In this document: in pieces, positions 1 through 12,382 of the stretch
Position numbering within the stretch: position 1 is the first letter of the stretch
Layout of the letters: each line of letters begins with the position of its first letter
Assembly (NCBI GenBank): GCA_947568835.1
Contig: OX387605.1
Span: 25,870,769-25,934,768 of the forward strand
Direction: 5' to 3'
Source of the DNA: Protonemura montana
Lineage: Eukaryota; Arthropoda; Insecta; Plecoptera; Nemouridae
DNA: 64,000 nt
The notes under the pieces: generated by a model
The model's input: only the letters and a program-made list of their open reading frames with translations
Database searches by the model: none
What the model was told of the DNA's origin: nothing
Program-made: the position numbers and the translations under genes

Positions 1-175
1 TTAAGAAAAACTATTTGAAATGGGTTTTGAATGCGAAGTAAAGGGCTACTAAAGGGCTATTAAATGGGAAATTTAGTAGCCCTTTACTTAGCATTCAAAA
101 CCCATTTCAAATAGTTTTTCTTAAAACTAGTGCTAAGGATAAATCAAGTAGACTTGAGTCTAAAAACCATCATAA
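1..175. mobile_element. Short foldback element, same family
   Basis: Bases 1-35 and about 90-125 are reverse complements (AAAAACTATTTGAAATGGGT with ACCCATTTCAAATAGTTTTT), with a loop that itself pairs (AAAGGGCTACT with AGTAGCCCTTT). The following AAACTAGTGCTAAGGATAAA and GTAGACTTGAGTCT match the outer end of the 25.4-kb element. The left end may be cut by the window edge. Confidence 0.7.
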
Positions 176-289
176 CCGCTCTTTTGTTTGTAATGTTTCA
201 TTTACCTTGGTACAGCTATCAAATACAAATACATTTTAACAGAAATACCCGCATAATTCTTCCTTTTCAAAATGTTTTTACAATTCTTT

Positions 290-526
290 CTAAAAATTAA
301 ATATTGATTTTGTATTCCAAATTATTCTTCCTAATTCATTATACTTACTCATGCCTTTAGTCAAAGCACTATCATAGAGACTATTTAATTTTACTGATTT
401 AACAAAAATATTTTTCTTATTTCTAGTATCATGACTGTGCACCTTGTCAACAATATTTTTATGAATGAACACAAAACACAATTTAATCTTATTTTCAATA
501 ATTAAAAAGTTAAATCTCTTTCTCAT
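290..526 (-). pseudogene. LINE reverse transcriptase C-terminal fragment
   Basis: Minus-strand frame with HSHDTRNKKNIFV and LNSLYDSALTKGMSKYNEL. This is the pattern of the region after the reverse transcriptase in CR1/Jockey-type LINEs (usually NYxTRNK ... YNxLP). It lies in the Ku70 intron left of the exon at 610. Confidence 0.55.
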
Positions 527-609
527 AACTGTCGCCGATGCTGTCTATGACGGAATATCTTGCCTTGCCAACGTTGTTCCTGCCACTGACTCTCGTGTTC
601 TGCCCCCAG

Positions 610-3600
610 GATACGGACGAGACAATGTTGCCAGCGGAACTTTGCAAGAGTCAGCTGATTGGAGAGCGTAGAGTGCGTGCCAGATTCGTAAGTGCACCCT
701 CGTTAGCACGGGTCGGAGTCCCTGATCGTGCCTGTTAGTTTGTTCAAAATGTAATTGAAATATTTTTGATCCGTTGGGTGCAGTTTTTTGGGCAGTTCAT
801 GGTTTGCCCGGGCAGTTCATCATTTGTCCGCGCAGTCTGTGTCTATTGAGAGTATTTTGCAACATTAACCTTAAGTTCTTAACCCAAATAATCCCAATAA
901 TCCCAACTCAAAACCCAAATAATAACAGAACTGGCTGGCAAGGAATCACTTTAACACATTTCAAATGAGGCCAGACATTTAAATGGAAACAAAACTTACT
1001 CTGCTAAAATTTAAAGTCTCTTTAGTCGATTTATTTTATATGTGAACTGGCGATGTAACGCATATTTTATAAGATTCTCTCGCAAAGAAAAACGTAATCA
1101 AATCTTTGATGCAAAAACTATAGACAGGCTTCAGGCCTATCTATATTCTTTACTTCAGGCCCTTGGTTTGATGGTTTTCTTTTGACAGCTACTGTCATTT
1201 GTTTTCGAATTCATCGTCTCGCCTGCCATGAAATTCACCGACTTTCCATAATGCAGTGACCCACAGCAAAAAAAGCGCCAAATTTCAAATACAGATATCG
1301 ATTTTCAAAAACTTACGAGAACAATAATATAGAAATGAATGGCATAGCCGGCGACCGTGTTAATGTATTAAAGACAAACAATTGTTTACTTCTTGTGGTT
1401 GGCATTGCAGGATGAGATACGTGAGCTTTGCTCAATGGTTGGCAAGCCTGGGCTGCGTCTGCTAGGGTTTAAGCCGAGCTCGAAGATGAAGGTTCAACTC
1501 CACATCAAACCCTCGGCCTTCTTGTTCCCCGACGAGAAGAACGTCAAGGGTAAGTCAGTTCATCTGTTTGTTTGTTCGCGAGCGGCCAAATATCTGTTCC
1601 AATTTGAGCCGAATTTGCAGAGCACGTTGTTGTTCTCTCAACTTGGACCCCCGTGCGCCTTTCAGAATAGTTTCGATATAGTTTAGTTATATAGTATAGT
1701 AAAGTTATAGTATAGTTAGAATAGTTTTTCAGATAGTTTTCAGAATAGCTCCAATAGTTTTGAAACTATTCAAAATGAACACAAAATTTTATGTTTTATA
1801 AAAACACCTTTTGTAGTTTAAAAAGTTCATACACCTAGTTGTTGATATTTGCAGAAATAGTTTCCATGACAATGAGGATGTTAAAAACTTGTATTTAAGT
1901 TGAAGTCATTTCACTATTTCCAATATTACTATTTATATTTAATATTTATAATTTAAAACCCAGGACAATCACATAGTAAATGTGATTGTAAATCAGTTGC
2001 CAGTCATAAACCACCAGTAATTCCACCAGTAATTAACAGTAATATCCACATAAGATGTAAGTACTTATTTATGATAATTACAGCAAGGAAATGAGAGGAA
2101 AATAAAGTAAAATATATATATATATAGTAATTGAAATAGTTTGTACATTGAAAGTGATGCCAGTATATGTGTTTCTATGTGGGACTGGTCGTGGAGGATC
2201 GGTATTCAAGTAGGGAGTAGAAGGGTTTTTGGGTTTAAGGAAGTTTACAAAAATCTTCAAAATCAGTAGAATTTTTAACTAGCATGCCGCTGTTTCTGCT
2301 CAGGTAGCAGTCAGCTGTTCTCAGCGTTGCTGGACCGATGCTTGGCACGTGGGGTGGCGCCCCTGTGCTACCTGATCGAACGAGCCAACTCGGCCCCAAA
2401 GTTGGTATCCCTGCACGCTCAGGCGGAGTTGCGAAGCCGAGACGGTCTCACCCAGCGCCAACCTGCCGGCTTCCACGTAGTCTACTTACCATACGCTGGT
2501 GAGCTCGGGTTGGCGACACTTCGTTGTACAGCACCTTACCGATTCTCATGAGATCACCACAGTTAAGCAACACTGTGCTGAGTCAGGTATTGGATGGGTG
2601 ACCATCATACACATGACCAGTTCTATTATGGAGAGAGGTTGGAGGGATGAAAGTTAAGCAACACTGCGCTGAGTCAGGTATTGGATGAGTGACCATCATA
2701 CACATGACCAGTTCTGTTTGGGAGAGAGGTTGGAGGGATGGAAGCTAAGCATCACTGCGCTGGGTCAGGTATTGGATGGGTGACCATCATACACATGACC
2801 AGTTCTGTTCGGGAGAGAGGTTGGAGGGATGAAAGTTAAGCAACACTGCGCTGGGTCAGGTATTGGATGGGTGACCATCATACACATGACCAGTTCTGTT
2901 TGGGAGAGAGGTTGGATGGATGAAAGTTAGTACAGCAACTTCACTCGCCTTGCTTATCAACCTCTCGACAGCATGGATTTGTTGTTCGCGTTGTACCATC
3001 CTTCGGAAGGGACGTTAAGTCGGTGGTCCCCTTGGTGACAACTGGTAGGCTACAGCCGATATTGGGTTTTCTCTCATCCCGTTTAGGCTCAGTTAGGTTC
3101 ATCATCATCTACTTATTCACCGACGCCTTGAGACGAGTGCCGCATGGCACGTTGTCAAAACAGTGCTATGTTGAGCCCCACGAATCAATCAATCAACTGG
3201 CCTGAGTTTCCTCTTGATTTCAGACTCTGTCCGTGAGTTGCCTGCGCCAGACCTGCGTCGCGCTGGCATGCACCAGGTTGCGGTGGCCAGCGCAGCGCTG
3301 GAATCCCTGCGCATCCGCTACCGAGCCTCGATGCTGGATAACCCTCGTCTGCAGACGCACTGGGCCAACGTGGAGGCCTTGGCGCTGGGGCACGACACCC
3401 CTAGACCCGTCACAGATTACACCTGTAGGCATCTCCTGATGTGATATAGATCTATATGTTAGATAGCTTTGATTTACTAACCTAACCTCACCTAGAATTG
3501 GCCACTGTCGTATGAAAGTGAATTTCAATATTTCTCGTAGGTTACTAGCTTTTGAATATTTTCATGATCAAAAGATCTCTATCAATGTTTACTTCAACAA

Positions 3601-5137
3601 TTGATATACACGTAACGATAATCAAAAGCGAGTAACCTACGAGAGTTATCGAAATTAAATTTCATATGACAGTGGCTCCACTTCGTGATGTTCCGGTACT
3701 CTGCATTTTTGTCGGTAAGGTAGTCATTTGGCGGCCATCTTTCACGCAGAAACTGTAACATTAACGTTCTGTCTCTACCTAGAACCTACACCTAGAATTG
3801 GCATGACACCATCTCTTAGGTCTGGGGGCCCTGACTTACTTTCAATTCATCTTTATGAATGTTTACCTCAACGATTGATTAACATGCATTGATGACATGC
3901 AGTCAATCAGCTGCAAGCTTCATCTGGTGGCACCTACTGTTTCAATTGTTGCTAAGTGGTTTGCTGGGCAGAAAGGTTAACGTTGACAACCTAACCTACA
4001 CACTTAACAGTAGCGTGTATGCTCCCATTTTACAATCCCAGTTAAAATAGCCAGGGGCCGATTTCTCAAATGCCACATAGGGGTGATTTTAACCGGCGCA
4101 GTAATTTGCTTTAAAACGATGATATTTTAATAATTGCAAACCAAGCAACTATGACAACACACGAAGAACAAGAAAAAATCAGTTTTTAACAATGTGTTTG
4201 CTTCGAAACGGAATATTTGGTGACTTGGAAATACAAACAAAATATCAATGTGACTTCTTGCTTTGACCTCCAAATGACAGTTTAAAAGTTAAACCCCGAT
4301 CCTTTGAGGTTCAAATATTAAACGGTGATTTGGACAGAGAGAAAATAGTGACAGTTGCTAAATAATTTTTATTTTTTATGTTACAGGACAAAGCCTTCCT
4401 GATTTACCACTGAATTAAAATTAAAATATTTTTTGTGTATTTATCTAAAGTTCTAAACACACTCTTTAAAATCTTTCAAAATGTCGGCTTAGCGAGGAAA
4501 AATCGATCCAGCCCTGAAACCTGCCTTAAACGCCCGTTTAAGCAAGATTTAAAAGACGTTTGTGAAATCGGCTCTCGATGGGCCAAGCGAGCTACGACTT
4601 AAGCATATTTGATGAGATTGGGAGCCCAGCACACTTGTGACTCTCGACTGTTCCCTTCCAGTGCCAGACCACGATGTGATGTCCAGGAGACTCGGCAACA
4701 ATGCGGCTGAATTCCTCTCCGCGGTCTACCCGGCAGATTACAATCCTACCCAGGCGCTAGGGCGTGTCCGACCCGTAAAGAGGGAAGGCGACGGCAGCTC
4801 AGGGCCTCCAACCAAGGTTCCCAACATAACCGTAGATCACTCTTATGTGGTAGACCTTCACAGGCAAGGCAAGGTAGGTAACAAACCGAATTACTAGGAA
4901 TATTAATATCCTTTCAAAATCATGTGCCTGATCTCCACCTTGCAGGTGTCATTCTCATCAAATGCACTAAAATCTCGTCAAAAATTGATGATCATGCCGT
5001 TTGGTTTTTGCTTTCAGCTTGCCCAGCTCAATGTTACCCAGCTGAAGGGATACCTTGATGGCGAAAAAGTGGTTTACCAAAAGAAAACAGCAAAGAAGGC
5101 TGATTTGATTGAATATGTGATAGCTTACTTGAAATAA
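610..5137 (+). CDS. XRCC6: Ku70 (XRCC6), C-terminal half, 5' end outside window
   Basis: DNA-end-binding subunit of the Ku70/Ku80 heterodimer, which starts non-homologous end joining in the nucleus. Six exons are visible: 610-687, 1411-1549, 2304-2498, 3224-3424, 4662-4873 and 5018-5137 (stop TAA). All have GT-AG borders and phases that join in frame, giving 314 residues. They match Ku70 in order: the strand before the core barrel (LPAELCKSQLIG), the LLGFKPSS segment, SSQLFSALLDRC, the PAGFHVVYLPYA stretch, NPRLQTHWANVEALAL, the YPADYNP region, a basic linker, and a C-terminal SAP DNA-binding domain in the last exon (QLNVTQLKGYLDG to the end). The N-terminal von Willebrand-like part lies left of the window. 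Introns carry a 5S-derived SINE and two inverted-repeat elements. A possible ATTAAA poly(A) signal is at 5385. Identification is secure from the domain order. Confidence 0.95.
2541..3197 (+). mobile_element. 5S-derived SINE, four tandem heads (locus 1)
   Basis: In the Ku70 intron before 3224. Heads start at 2561, 2652, 2743 and 2834 with an exact 91-bp period. Each has the 5S rRNA internal promoter sequence GTTAAGCAACACTGCGCTG, then TATTGGATGGGTGACC. A tail of about 270 bp follows, shared with the other loci, ending in ATCAATCAATCAA. The tail end lies about 30 bp from the Ku70 splice acceptor at 3223. Confidence 0.88.
3500..3676. mobile_element. Inverted-repeat miniature element in Ku70 intron
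   Basis: Ends GCCACTGTCGTATGAAAGTG and (right end, reversed) GCCACTGTCATATGAAATTT pair over about 50 bp, including CTCGTAGGTTACT on both sides. It is 177 bp with no coding capacity. Confidence 0.65.
4055..4573. mobile_element. Possible miniature element in Ku70 intron
   Basis: Starts GGCCGATTTCTCAAA and ends TTTGTGAAATCGGCT, short terminal inverted repeats of about 15 bp around AT-rich DNA. It lies directly before the Ku70 exon at 4662. The arms are short, so support is modest. Confidence 0.4.
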
Positions 5138-5755
5138 GTCAGATCTTAGTTTTGTCACTTTTTTTAGAGATGAAAACAGTAATTTCTATTTGATTATGTT
5201 CCAGCTGCATGTGCCAGTTGTGATTCTGGTAAAAATGTCAGCTTTATTAATCAGTTTTTTTGCAAATCGCTGAATTCACAGTTGTACTGTCAGAAGTGCA
5301 TAACAAGTTTGCATATTACACCGGTGACTTGAATTTCTTGTTAGTATTAGAAGGCAGGTTGTTGGTGAATTCCATATTTGTTTAATTAAAAGTTAGCTTA
5401 AAATGTGTGTTTTTCTCTTGGCTTTTCACTATTAGTGGTAAGGTTGATAGGATGCGTACGAAGCGAAAATTAAGTCCTTGATTCATGGGCTAGGCTCACA
5501 CTGTAAATTTTACAATTTTCTATTTAGAAGTTTAGGTCACTTAATGTTAGAATCTAATTGATAATTGTAGAAGGTGTTTTATACTGACTTAATTGAACAG
5601 AAAGTCGGAGTAGTTTAAGTTTAGTGGGCAACCATCCAGCTGGTTAGGTTGGTGTTGGGTTGGTGTACCTGGCCACGGCAGACTGCTCGTCTCGATCCTC
5701 CATTTGTTTTTGCTCGGGGGAGACAGTGATCGGTTGGTGACTGGCTGATCATTTG

Positions 5756-8700
5756 ATGGCGTCAATGCTTACCTTATCGTCGCGGAGTTTACCGCGGAAT
5801 GTACTTAAGATATCGTCTGAAGTACTCAAGGCTGAATCATCACAGGTAGGCTTGTCAATTATTGGTAAACCGATTTTCTGCAATGCTCGATACTCGTTTG
5901 AGGAAGTGGCCATCATTGGGGGTGTGCCAAGAAAACCGAGGAATCTACTTTGTACATGACTACCTACAGTATTTCCTTTTGAATATCTTTCATTGATCTT
6001 GCTGTAGGTAGAAGCTCCCATGTGGAGTGTAATAACTCATGTCTACTCTGTTTCTGTGGGCTGTTTTAACATTCCGTCATATATGGCCTGATGACTACTG
6101 TCAAAATGCTCGTGTCTTTGCACCCCACACATTTATTTGGGGTTAACTCCTAGAAATATTAGTAGCAAAAATCCACATTTTCTCAATAAATAGTGGGATA
6201 ATTCTTCGTTTTATTTCACCTGCACGGTAGTAGGTACTCATTTTAGTTAAACCATGGACGGGTTGTGAAGGGACCTTTTGTCCAAAGATGGCAAATTTTT
6301 CATTTTCTGTTTCTTGGGTTGCTATGTCCCAAGTGGAAATGTGTTGACAGCTTTGTCAACATTTACAAACTTATAATAAATCTTACTCATAATCATTTCC
6401 TGCTGGTATCATCTTTACTGAAATTAATACATCCCTTTACACTTTTCCAGGTCACACTTCGAACTCGAACGTTACATCAAGGTGAGATACTTTCGTACCC
6501 TATTTATTATACTATCTAGGTATCAACTGAGTTGTTCATACTTAATAATCAGGCAAAATGTATTGCTCGTTGCTGATACATCCATAATAATTTATTCCAG
6601 GATGTGCAATCTACAATGCGACTAGGAAACTAAGTAATTCGTCCGTACAATTCAACAGAAACATACATATTCAAACTCAATGGCAACCATCCTCGAGACA
6701 ATTTCAATCATCGGCAATTCTTCGTGAGTTATTTGGGTTTTGGTATCTAAGTAAGCCTCTATTTATCCAGATTTTATTTGGTTACATTTTGTGTCTGTTT
6801 TCCAGGCGAAGAGAAGATCGTAACTGTGCCACAATTTGCTGACTCCATCTCTGAGGGTGATGTGAGGTGGGAGAAAGGTATGACAGGTTTACAGAGTTCT
6901 TGAATATATAGGTCAATTAAATGTCACCTTTCAAAGACGGTTTTAAATATTTAAAAGAATAGTAATCCAGCAAATTTACGTGGATAAAGTACCTCATTCA
7001 ATTAAATCTGTCTTTAAAAAGCCCCATAGATGTACCGATAGTGTCAATTTATTTTCATGTACTCTCGTAAACTTCTTAGTTACTTTGTTCTTCAGCTGTT
7101 GGTGACACTGTAAGCGAGGATGAGGTTGTCGTTGAGATAGAGACAGACAAGGTGAGAAATTAGTCAAATTAAGATTGTTAAACGCTCGAAGTTAGATGAA
7201 ATATCGTAACGGCCGGTCTCATTTGCAGACTTCCATCCCCGTGCCGTCGCCGGGCAGCGGTGTCATCGAAGAGAGGTTCGTGGAGGACGGTGCTACGGTC
7301 AAGTATGGACAAAAGCTGTTCCGACTCAAGATTGTCGGTGAGTTTCCTTTCTCTTTCTTGCGAGTCTCATGTCTCTGCTCAGCCGATGTCAAGGCCAAGA
7401 TTTAATGAGGAACCAGTTGCTATCAGCAAGATCCTCAAAGGTCACGTGATATTCTTATCAGTTGGATTAGTTTCGGTCCAGCATTGCCAAATGGTTACTT
7501 TTAACAGTTGAAACTGATATTCTGCAAAGGACTGGTCTGTCAAAGGCTGATTCAAACATTGTACATTCCCAGTTACCAAACATCTCTGTATCGAAGCTCA
7601 CCTCATTTATTCTGGTGAACTCTTTCCAGCTTTCTACATTACTTTTTCATTCAATAGTTATATTTTCACAGTCAACTTTACTTTCCAATGATTAATTAAT
7701 TTTGTAATAAAGTGCTGGGATAACAAGAATAAGTTGATTGGGAAAGTAAAGGGAGAGTACAGAACTTACCGAGCGGTGAGTGGCCGACCACTGTTTCGGC
7801 TTTTGCATTTATCACCGAGTCTCTTCTCTCCCGTGATAAAGGCAACAGCCGAAACTTAAACAAACAAGTATCCACTATCGCGATCTGCCACTCACCGCTC
7901 GGTAAGTTCTGTACTCTCCCTCTACTTTCCTAATGATTGAAGTAGCACCAGCCAATGAGGCCAATGAGGATTCAACTGTAACCAATACTTTTGCAGCTAA
8001 ACTCACGTAATGAGCTGATGCCATTAGGCTTACTCTAGGTACCACAAAAATTAAGTCTTGTAACTCACAGTAATTTATTAACTATGACAGTGAGTTTTGT
8101 TTCATCCAGTCGTTGCCAGGGGTGACTCTACGTGCCACTCTATCGATTGTTCTAGCGGGAGCAGCTGCCCCTGCCAAGAAGGCTGCGGTGCCCGCGCCGG
8201 GACCTGCCGCCCCCCAGCAAGCCGCTGCTGCCCCCGCTGCTGCTGCACCCGCTGCTATCCCCTCCACCCTCCCGCCTCCGCCACCACCCAGGCCGGCCGC
8301 CCCCATGAGCTCCATGCCAGTGGCAGCCATCCGCCATGCTCAGGTAAACATGTCGGGTTGTCTTGTCGTTACCCAGCCTTGAGCATACATTATGTGTTTT
8401 TTATTTTATTCCAACTCGTAGCTGCTCATTAAGAGTCCCTTTCTCTTCGAGTTTCTGCTGCCAGTGGCCAATTATTAATCCTTTAATGGTTGTCCATTAT
8501 AAATACTTTTTGCACGATTCTGTTATTTAGAAATAAACCCTTTCTTAATTCGAATACAATGGTTGGAGAGCCTTGATCTTCACTTGACACAACTTAGAAA
8601 CATTAATTTTAAACATGAGTAACGCCTCAAATCAGCATGTCACTTATCGAGATCACCCAATCAGTCCAATTTTCAGGTCGCCCTATCTTAAAAAACCAAG

Positions 8701-11374
8701 TCTATATTCTAGAAATGTATCTAGTAGTTATGTGCGTGCTACCTCGGGGCTTACGCCATTTTTGTTTAAAAAACAATCTTTTATCTCCATTACGTAAGTT
8801 TTTGCAAGCAAATCAGAAAATTACATATTTTTTCACCCGATCAGTCCAATTTTCAGACGTTGCTCATACTTTTAAATCCAAAACAATATTTCTTAGTTGT
8901 GCCTGGCAGTTATGTAAGGCTCTCCGAAAAGTTTCACGTCGGGTTTCAAGCCAGTTTGTGAGATAAAAAAATAATTCATCTTGATTTTGGCAATTTGCAT
9001 TGGAGTGAGAATATCACTCAATCCAATCAGTACTTAATCTGACTGTCACTTTCCAAGTCGCCAATAGTTTTCATATGATCTTCACACTCTTCTTTCACGA
9101 ACTGTCCAATTGAACACATTTTGTAATTTTACAAACACAAAAATTAATCAAAATTGTTTATCGTCCGGCTTGTGTTGTTTTGTATCAGGCGATCGAAGCG
9201 GCCACCGTGAAGCTGCCGCCCGCGGACCCGACAAAGGAGATCTCGGGAACCCGCACCGAGCAGAGGGTGAAGATGAATCGCATGCGCTTGCGTATTGCCG
9301 AGAGACTCAAGGAGGCACAGAACACCAACGCCATGTTGACCACCTTCAATGAGGTGGACATGAGGTAAACAACCCAGGCTAGCCATCTTGATTCCTTGCG
9401 ATTAGGCAGTCTACGGTCTAGGCGAAGTTAAGCAACACTGCGCTGGGTCAGGTATTGGATAGATGACCATCATACACATGACTAGTTCTGTTTGGGAGAG
9501 AGGTTGGAGGGATGAAAGTTAAGCAACACTGCGCTGGGTCATGTATTGGATGGGTGACCATCATACACATGACCAGTTCTGTTTGGGAGAGAGGTTGGAG
9601 GGATGAAAGTTAGTACAGCAACTTCACTCGCCTTGCTTATCAACCTCTCGACAGCATGGATTTGTGGAGGAATCCTGTTGTTTGCGTTGTACCGTCCTTC
9701 GGATTTGACGTTAAGCCGGTGGTCCCCTTGGTGCTCTTCGACAGGAGTAGGCTACGTGCCAATACCAGGTTTACCCTCATCTCTTCTAGGCTAGGTTATG
9801 TTCATCATCATCCACTCATTCACCAACGCCATTAGACCAGTGCCACATTGCCCGTTGTCAAAACAGTGCATCGTTAAACACCACAAATAATAATGTCTAA
9901 GGTCCAGGCAGTCTGTCTTCAACTCCATGTAATCTATGTTTGACTTGCCTTCAACTAATCTGCTTGCTCCTCGGCAGTGGTTTGATGGAGTTCCGCAAGT
10001 CTCACCTCGAGGCGTTCACCAAGAAATACGCTCTGAAGCTGGGCTTCATGTCCGCGTTCGTGAAGGCATCTGCGTACGCCCTGCAGGACCAGCCCGTTGT
10101 CAACGCCGTCATCGAGGGCAACGAGATCATCTACAGAGACTACGTCGATATCTCGGTAGCGGTCGCCACGCCTAAGGTATGCAGCGGAGTTCGGCGTGTC
10201 CCTAGTTTCATCAGTCAATGAACAGTGAACTTAAAATCTCTGGATCTGTTACAGGGTCTGGTGGTGCCCGTGATCCGCAATGTGGAAGGAATGAACTACG
10301 CAGACATCGAGCTAGCGATCAGCGCGCTGGGAGCCAAGGCTCGGGCGGGCCAGCTGGCTGTCGAGGACATGGACGGTGGGACGTTCACAATCAGCAACGG
10401 AGGAGTGTTTGGTTCGCTGCTTGGCACGCCCATCATCAACCCGCCGCAGTCGTCTATCCTCGGCATGCACGGCATCTTTGAGCGGCCCATCGCGCTCAAG
10501 GGACAGGTGCGTAAAACCTTCAAACCTGGCATTCTGATCAGGAGCTCATAGTCAATATATTCTTGTTATCCCAGCCCTTTGGCACTTTACAAATCAACAT
10601 ATTCTTGTTATCCCAGCACTTTGACACATTACAAATCAACATATTCTTGTTATCCCAGCACTTTGACACATTACAAATCAACATATTCTTGTTATCCCAG
10701 CACTTTGACACATTACAAATCAACATATTCTTGTTATCCCAGCACTTTGACACATTACAAATCAACATATTCTTGTTATCCCAGCACTTTGGCACATTAC
10801 AAATCAACATATTCTTGTTATCCCAGCACTTTGACACATTACAATTCATAGCTTAGGGAAGCAATTATTTTCATTATTATTAGTTACCTATTTATATCTT
10901 GTTGACTTGTTGAGTGAACAAACTTTTCAGACTTTTCCTGACAGAGTGGGAATTATATAAATCAAGAATGTTGTAGACAAAGGAATTCACTTCTGGCAAA
11001 CCAGTTAATTTATTCAGGAATACATTTATTTTGTCTTGCATATACGATCCTGGACTTTGTTGAAAAGTGCCATTTTGTCGGTTCATTTTGGCAAGTAGAG
11101 AACAGAATGATGATAAAATTAATCTTTTTGCAACAATTTGAACTTTTTGTCTACAACATACTTGATATCTTGAATTGTAACTTCAGTGGGAAGCTGTATT
11201 CGATGCGAAGAGAGAGGCTCACGGCCGCTCGTGTTGCAGGTGGTGATTCGGCCGATGATGTACGTGGCGCTGACTTACGATCACCGGCTGATCGACGGCC
11301 GCGAAGCCGTCATGTTCCTGCGCAAGATCAAGGCCGCCGTGGAGGACCCGCGGATAATGCAGCTCGGCCTCTAG
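5756..11374 (+). CDS. DLST: Dihydrolipoyllysine succinyltransferase (E2 of 2-oxoglutarate dehydrogenase)
   Basis: Transfers succinyl from lipoamide to CoA in the mitochondrial 2-oxoglutarate dehydrogenase complex (TCA cycle). Eleven exons: 5756-5845, 6451-6481, 6601-6723, 6806-6877, 7096-7151, 7229-7337, 8156-8343, 9189-9364, 9978-10176, 10255-10506 and 11240-11374. The sum is 1431 nt, or 476 residues. Residues 1 to about 80 are rich in R, S and Q without acidic clusters, like a mitochondrial presequence. The lipoyl domain follows, with ETDK and lipoyl Lys124. Next comes an Ala/Pro linker at about 161-223, with no E3-binding domain, as in animal DLST. The catalytic core reads [19 protein letters not shown], then DHRLIDG with His447 and Asp451. 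The second exon is only 31 bp. The start is the first ATG of the presequence frame, preceded by a stop-free TTG codon that I did not use. An AATAAA lies at 11572. The intron after exon 10 holds a 42-bp tandem repeat. Confidence 0.95.
7740..7935. mobile_element. Inverted-repeat miniature element in DLST intron
   Basis: GGGAAAGTAAAGGGAGAGTA with CAGAACTTACCGAGCGGTGA on the left is mirrored at 7885-7933 on the right, arms about 45 bp. A second nested pair (CGGCTTTTGC / AGCCGAAAC) lies inside. The arm contains a GT-AG-like motif but shows no sign of use. Confidence 0.65.
9415..9893 (+). mobile_element. 5S-derived SINE, two heads (locus 2)
   Basis: In the DLST intron between exons 8 and 9. Heads begin at 9427 and 9518, 91 bp apart. 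The first begins GAAGTTAAGC like 5S rRNA. The tail contains the shared sequence CGTCCTTCGGA and ends at an AACACCACAAATAATAA-type 3' end. Confidence 0.88.
10548..10850 (+). repeat. 42-bp minisatellite in the last DLST intron
   Basis: Seven units of ATATTCTTGTTATCCCAGCA followed by CTTTGACACATTACAAATCA and C, varying at one to three bases. Open frames across it on both strands are artefacts of a period divisible by three. A single inverted copy occurs in an earlier intron of the same gene at 7701-7737. Confidence 0.9.
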
Positions 11375-12382
11375 GATTGCGCTAGTACTTGGACCGCAGG
11401 ATGCAATATAGTATTATTGTAGTACTGCCACTTACATTTATGTGGAACGAATATATTATTTATTTTGTTAAAACTTTAGCCTTCCGATTGAGCGCGGACT
11501 CGTCAATGGGATTTCTCTTTCAACCGGTCTCGGCGCTTCGATAGCTGTATCCCGGTAACAATTTATTAACAATAAAACATCGTATGGGGAGTGTAGGGTC
11601 ATATAATGATATTAATTATTTTATTTCTAGCAAGTATTGTATGGTGTTATTTTTGGATGTATTTGTCCTTTCTCTTGAAATTGAAAACTGCCTTGAAAAG
11701 GATAATGTGCTGAGTAAATTCCTTACGTTTAATTATTGAGCACTGATATATGTACTACTTGTATAACCTACAGTAAAAGAACTTGCACAACTGGAACAAG
11801 TGCAGTCTTTATTGGGTAATGAATCTTCTCAAATATGCGACGAGGAATCAAGTACAACATTTTGCTTATTAATAAACTACATGGCTATTTTTTAGTGTCA
11901 ATGCCGTTATTTTCTGTTTCCTAGCTTTGTTTGCCAGAGTATCCTCCATTGAGGTGTTTAAAAAACTTCAAATGTTTGATAAAGTCGAGATAGTTGGATT
12001 TGTTAGATTTGGATTTGATAGTTTGGATTAGTTCACTTGATTTCAGAAACAACGTATGTGGAGTTACATTACATAAAATTGTTTATAATTATTTTGTAGT
12101 TCTACTTTTTTGCCATTATTATTAAGTTCAGCAGTCGAATGCCGCACTAGTTTCTAAATCGCTGCATTATGGATAGTAAGTGAAAATATGTTGGCACTCG
12201 TGGATACCTAGGACGAGTAAGCTTACAATCAAGCTATTGGCACCTAGTCAACACACCGCATTCAAAATTGTATCTCGGAAAGTTCTCTTTTGGCATGATA
12301 CGGTTTTCTTCTGTGGCTCTAGGCTAACTTTTCCTAAACGCTGCTGAGAAACTGCAAGAATTTTAGCAGAGCCGTTCTCTTA
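11375..12382 (+). other. DLST 3' region and DLST-UQCC2 spacer
   Basis: Begins with the likely DLST 3' UTR and its AATAAA at 11572. The rest is AT-rich with no open frame or repeat that I recognise. The UQCC2 promoter would be near its right end, but I see no defined element. Confidence 0.5.

Noticed and set aside
2561..2930. True 5S rRNA genes
   Set aside because: Only the 3' part of 5S is present, followed by non-5S linker, tandem heads and a SINE tail.
3220..3528. 102-residue minus-strand frame opposite a Ku70 exon
   Set aside because: Antisense shadow; the plus strand encodes the conserved Ku70 segment with proper splice sites.
8097..8432. Overlapping frames around the Ala/Pro-rich DLST linker
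   Set aside because: Shadows of the GC-rich DLST exon 8156-8343 in other frames.
9603..9794. Recurrent 63-residue frame ([20 protein letters not shown]...) as protein genes
   Set aside because: It lies wholly in the SINE tail at every locus and differs with the SINE; reported only as a curiosity, not as genes.
10563..10856. Repetitive frames of about 90-100 residues on both strands
   Set aside because: They arise because the minisatellite period (42 bp) is a multiple of three, so any frame stays open.
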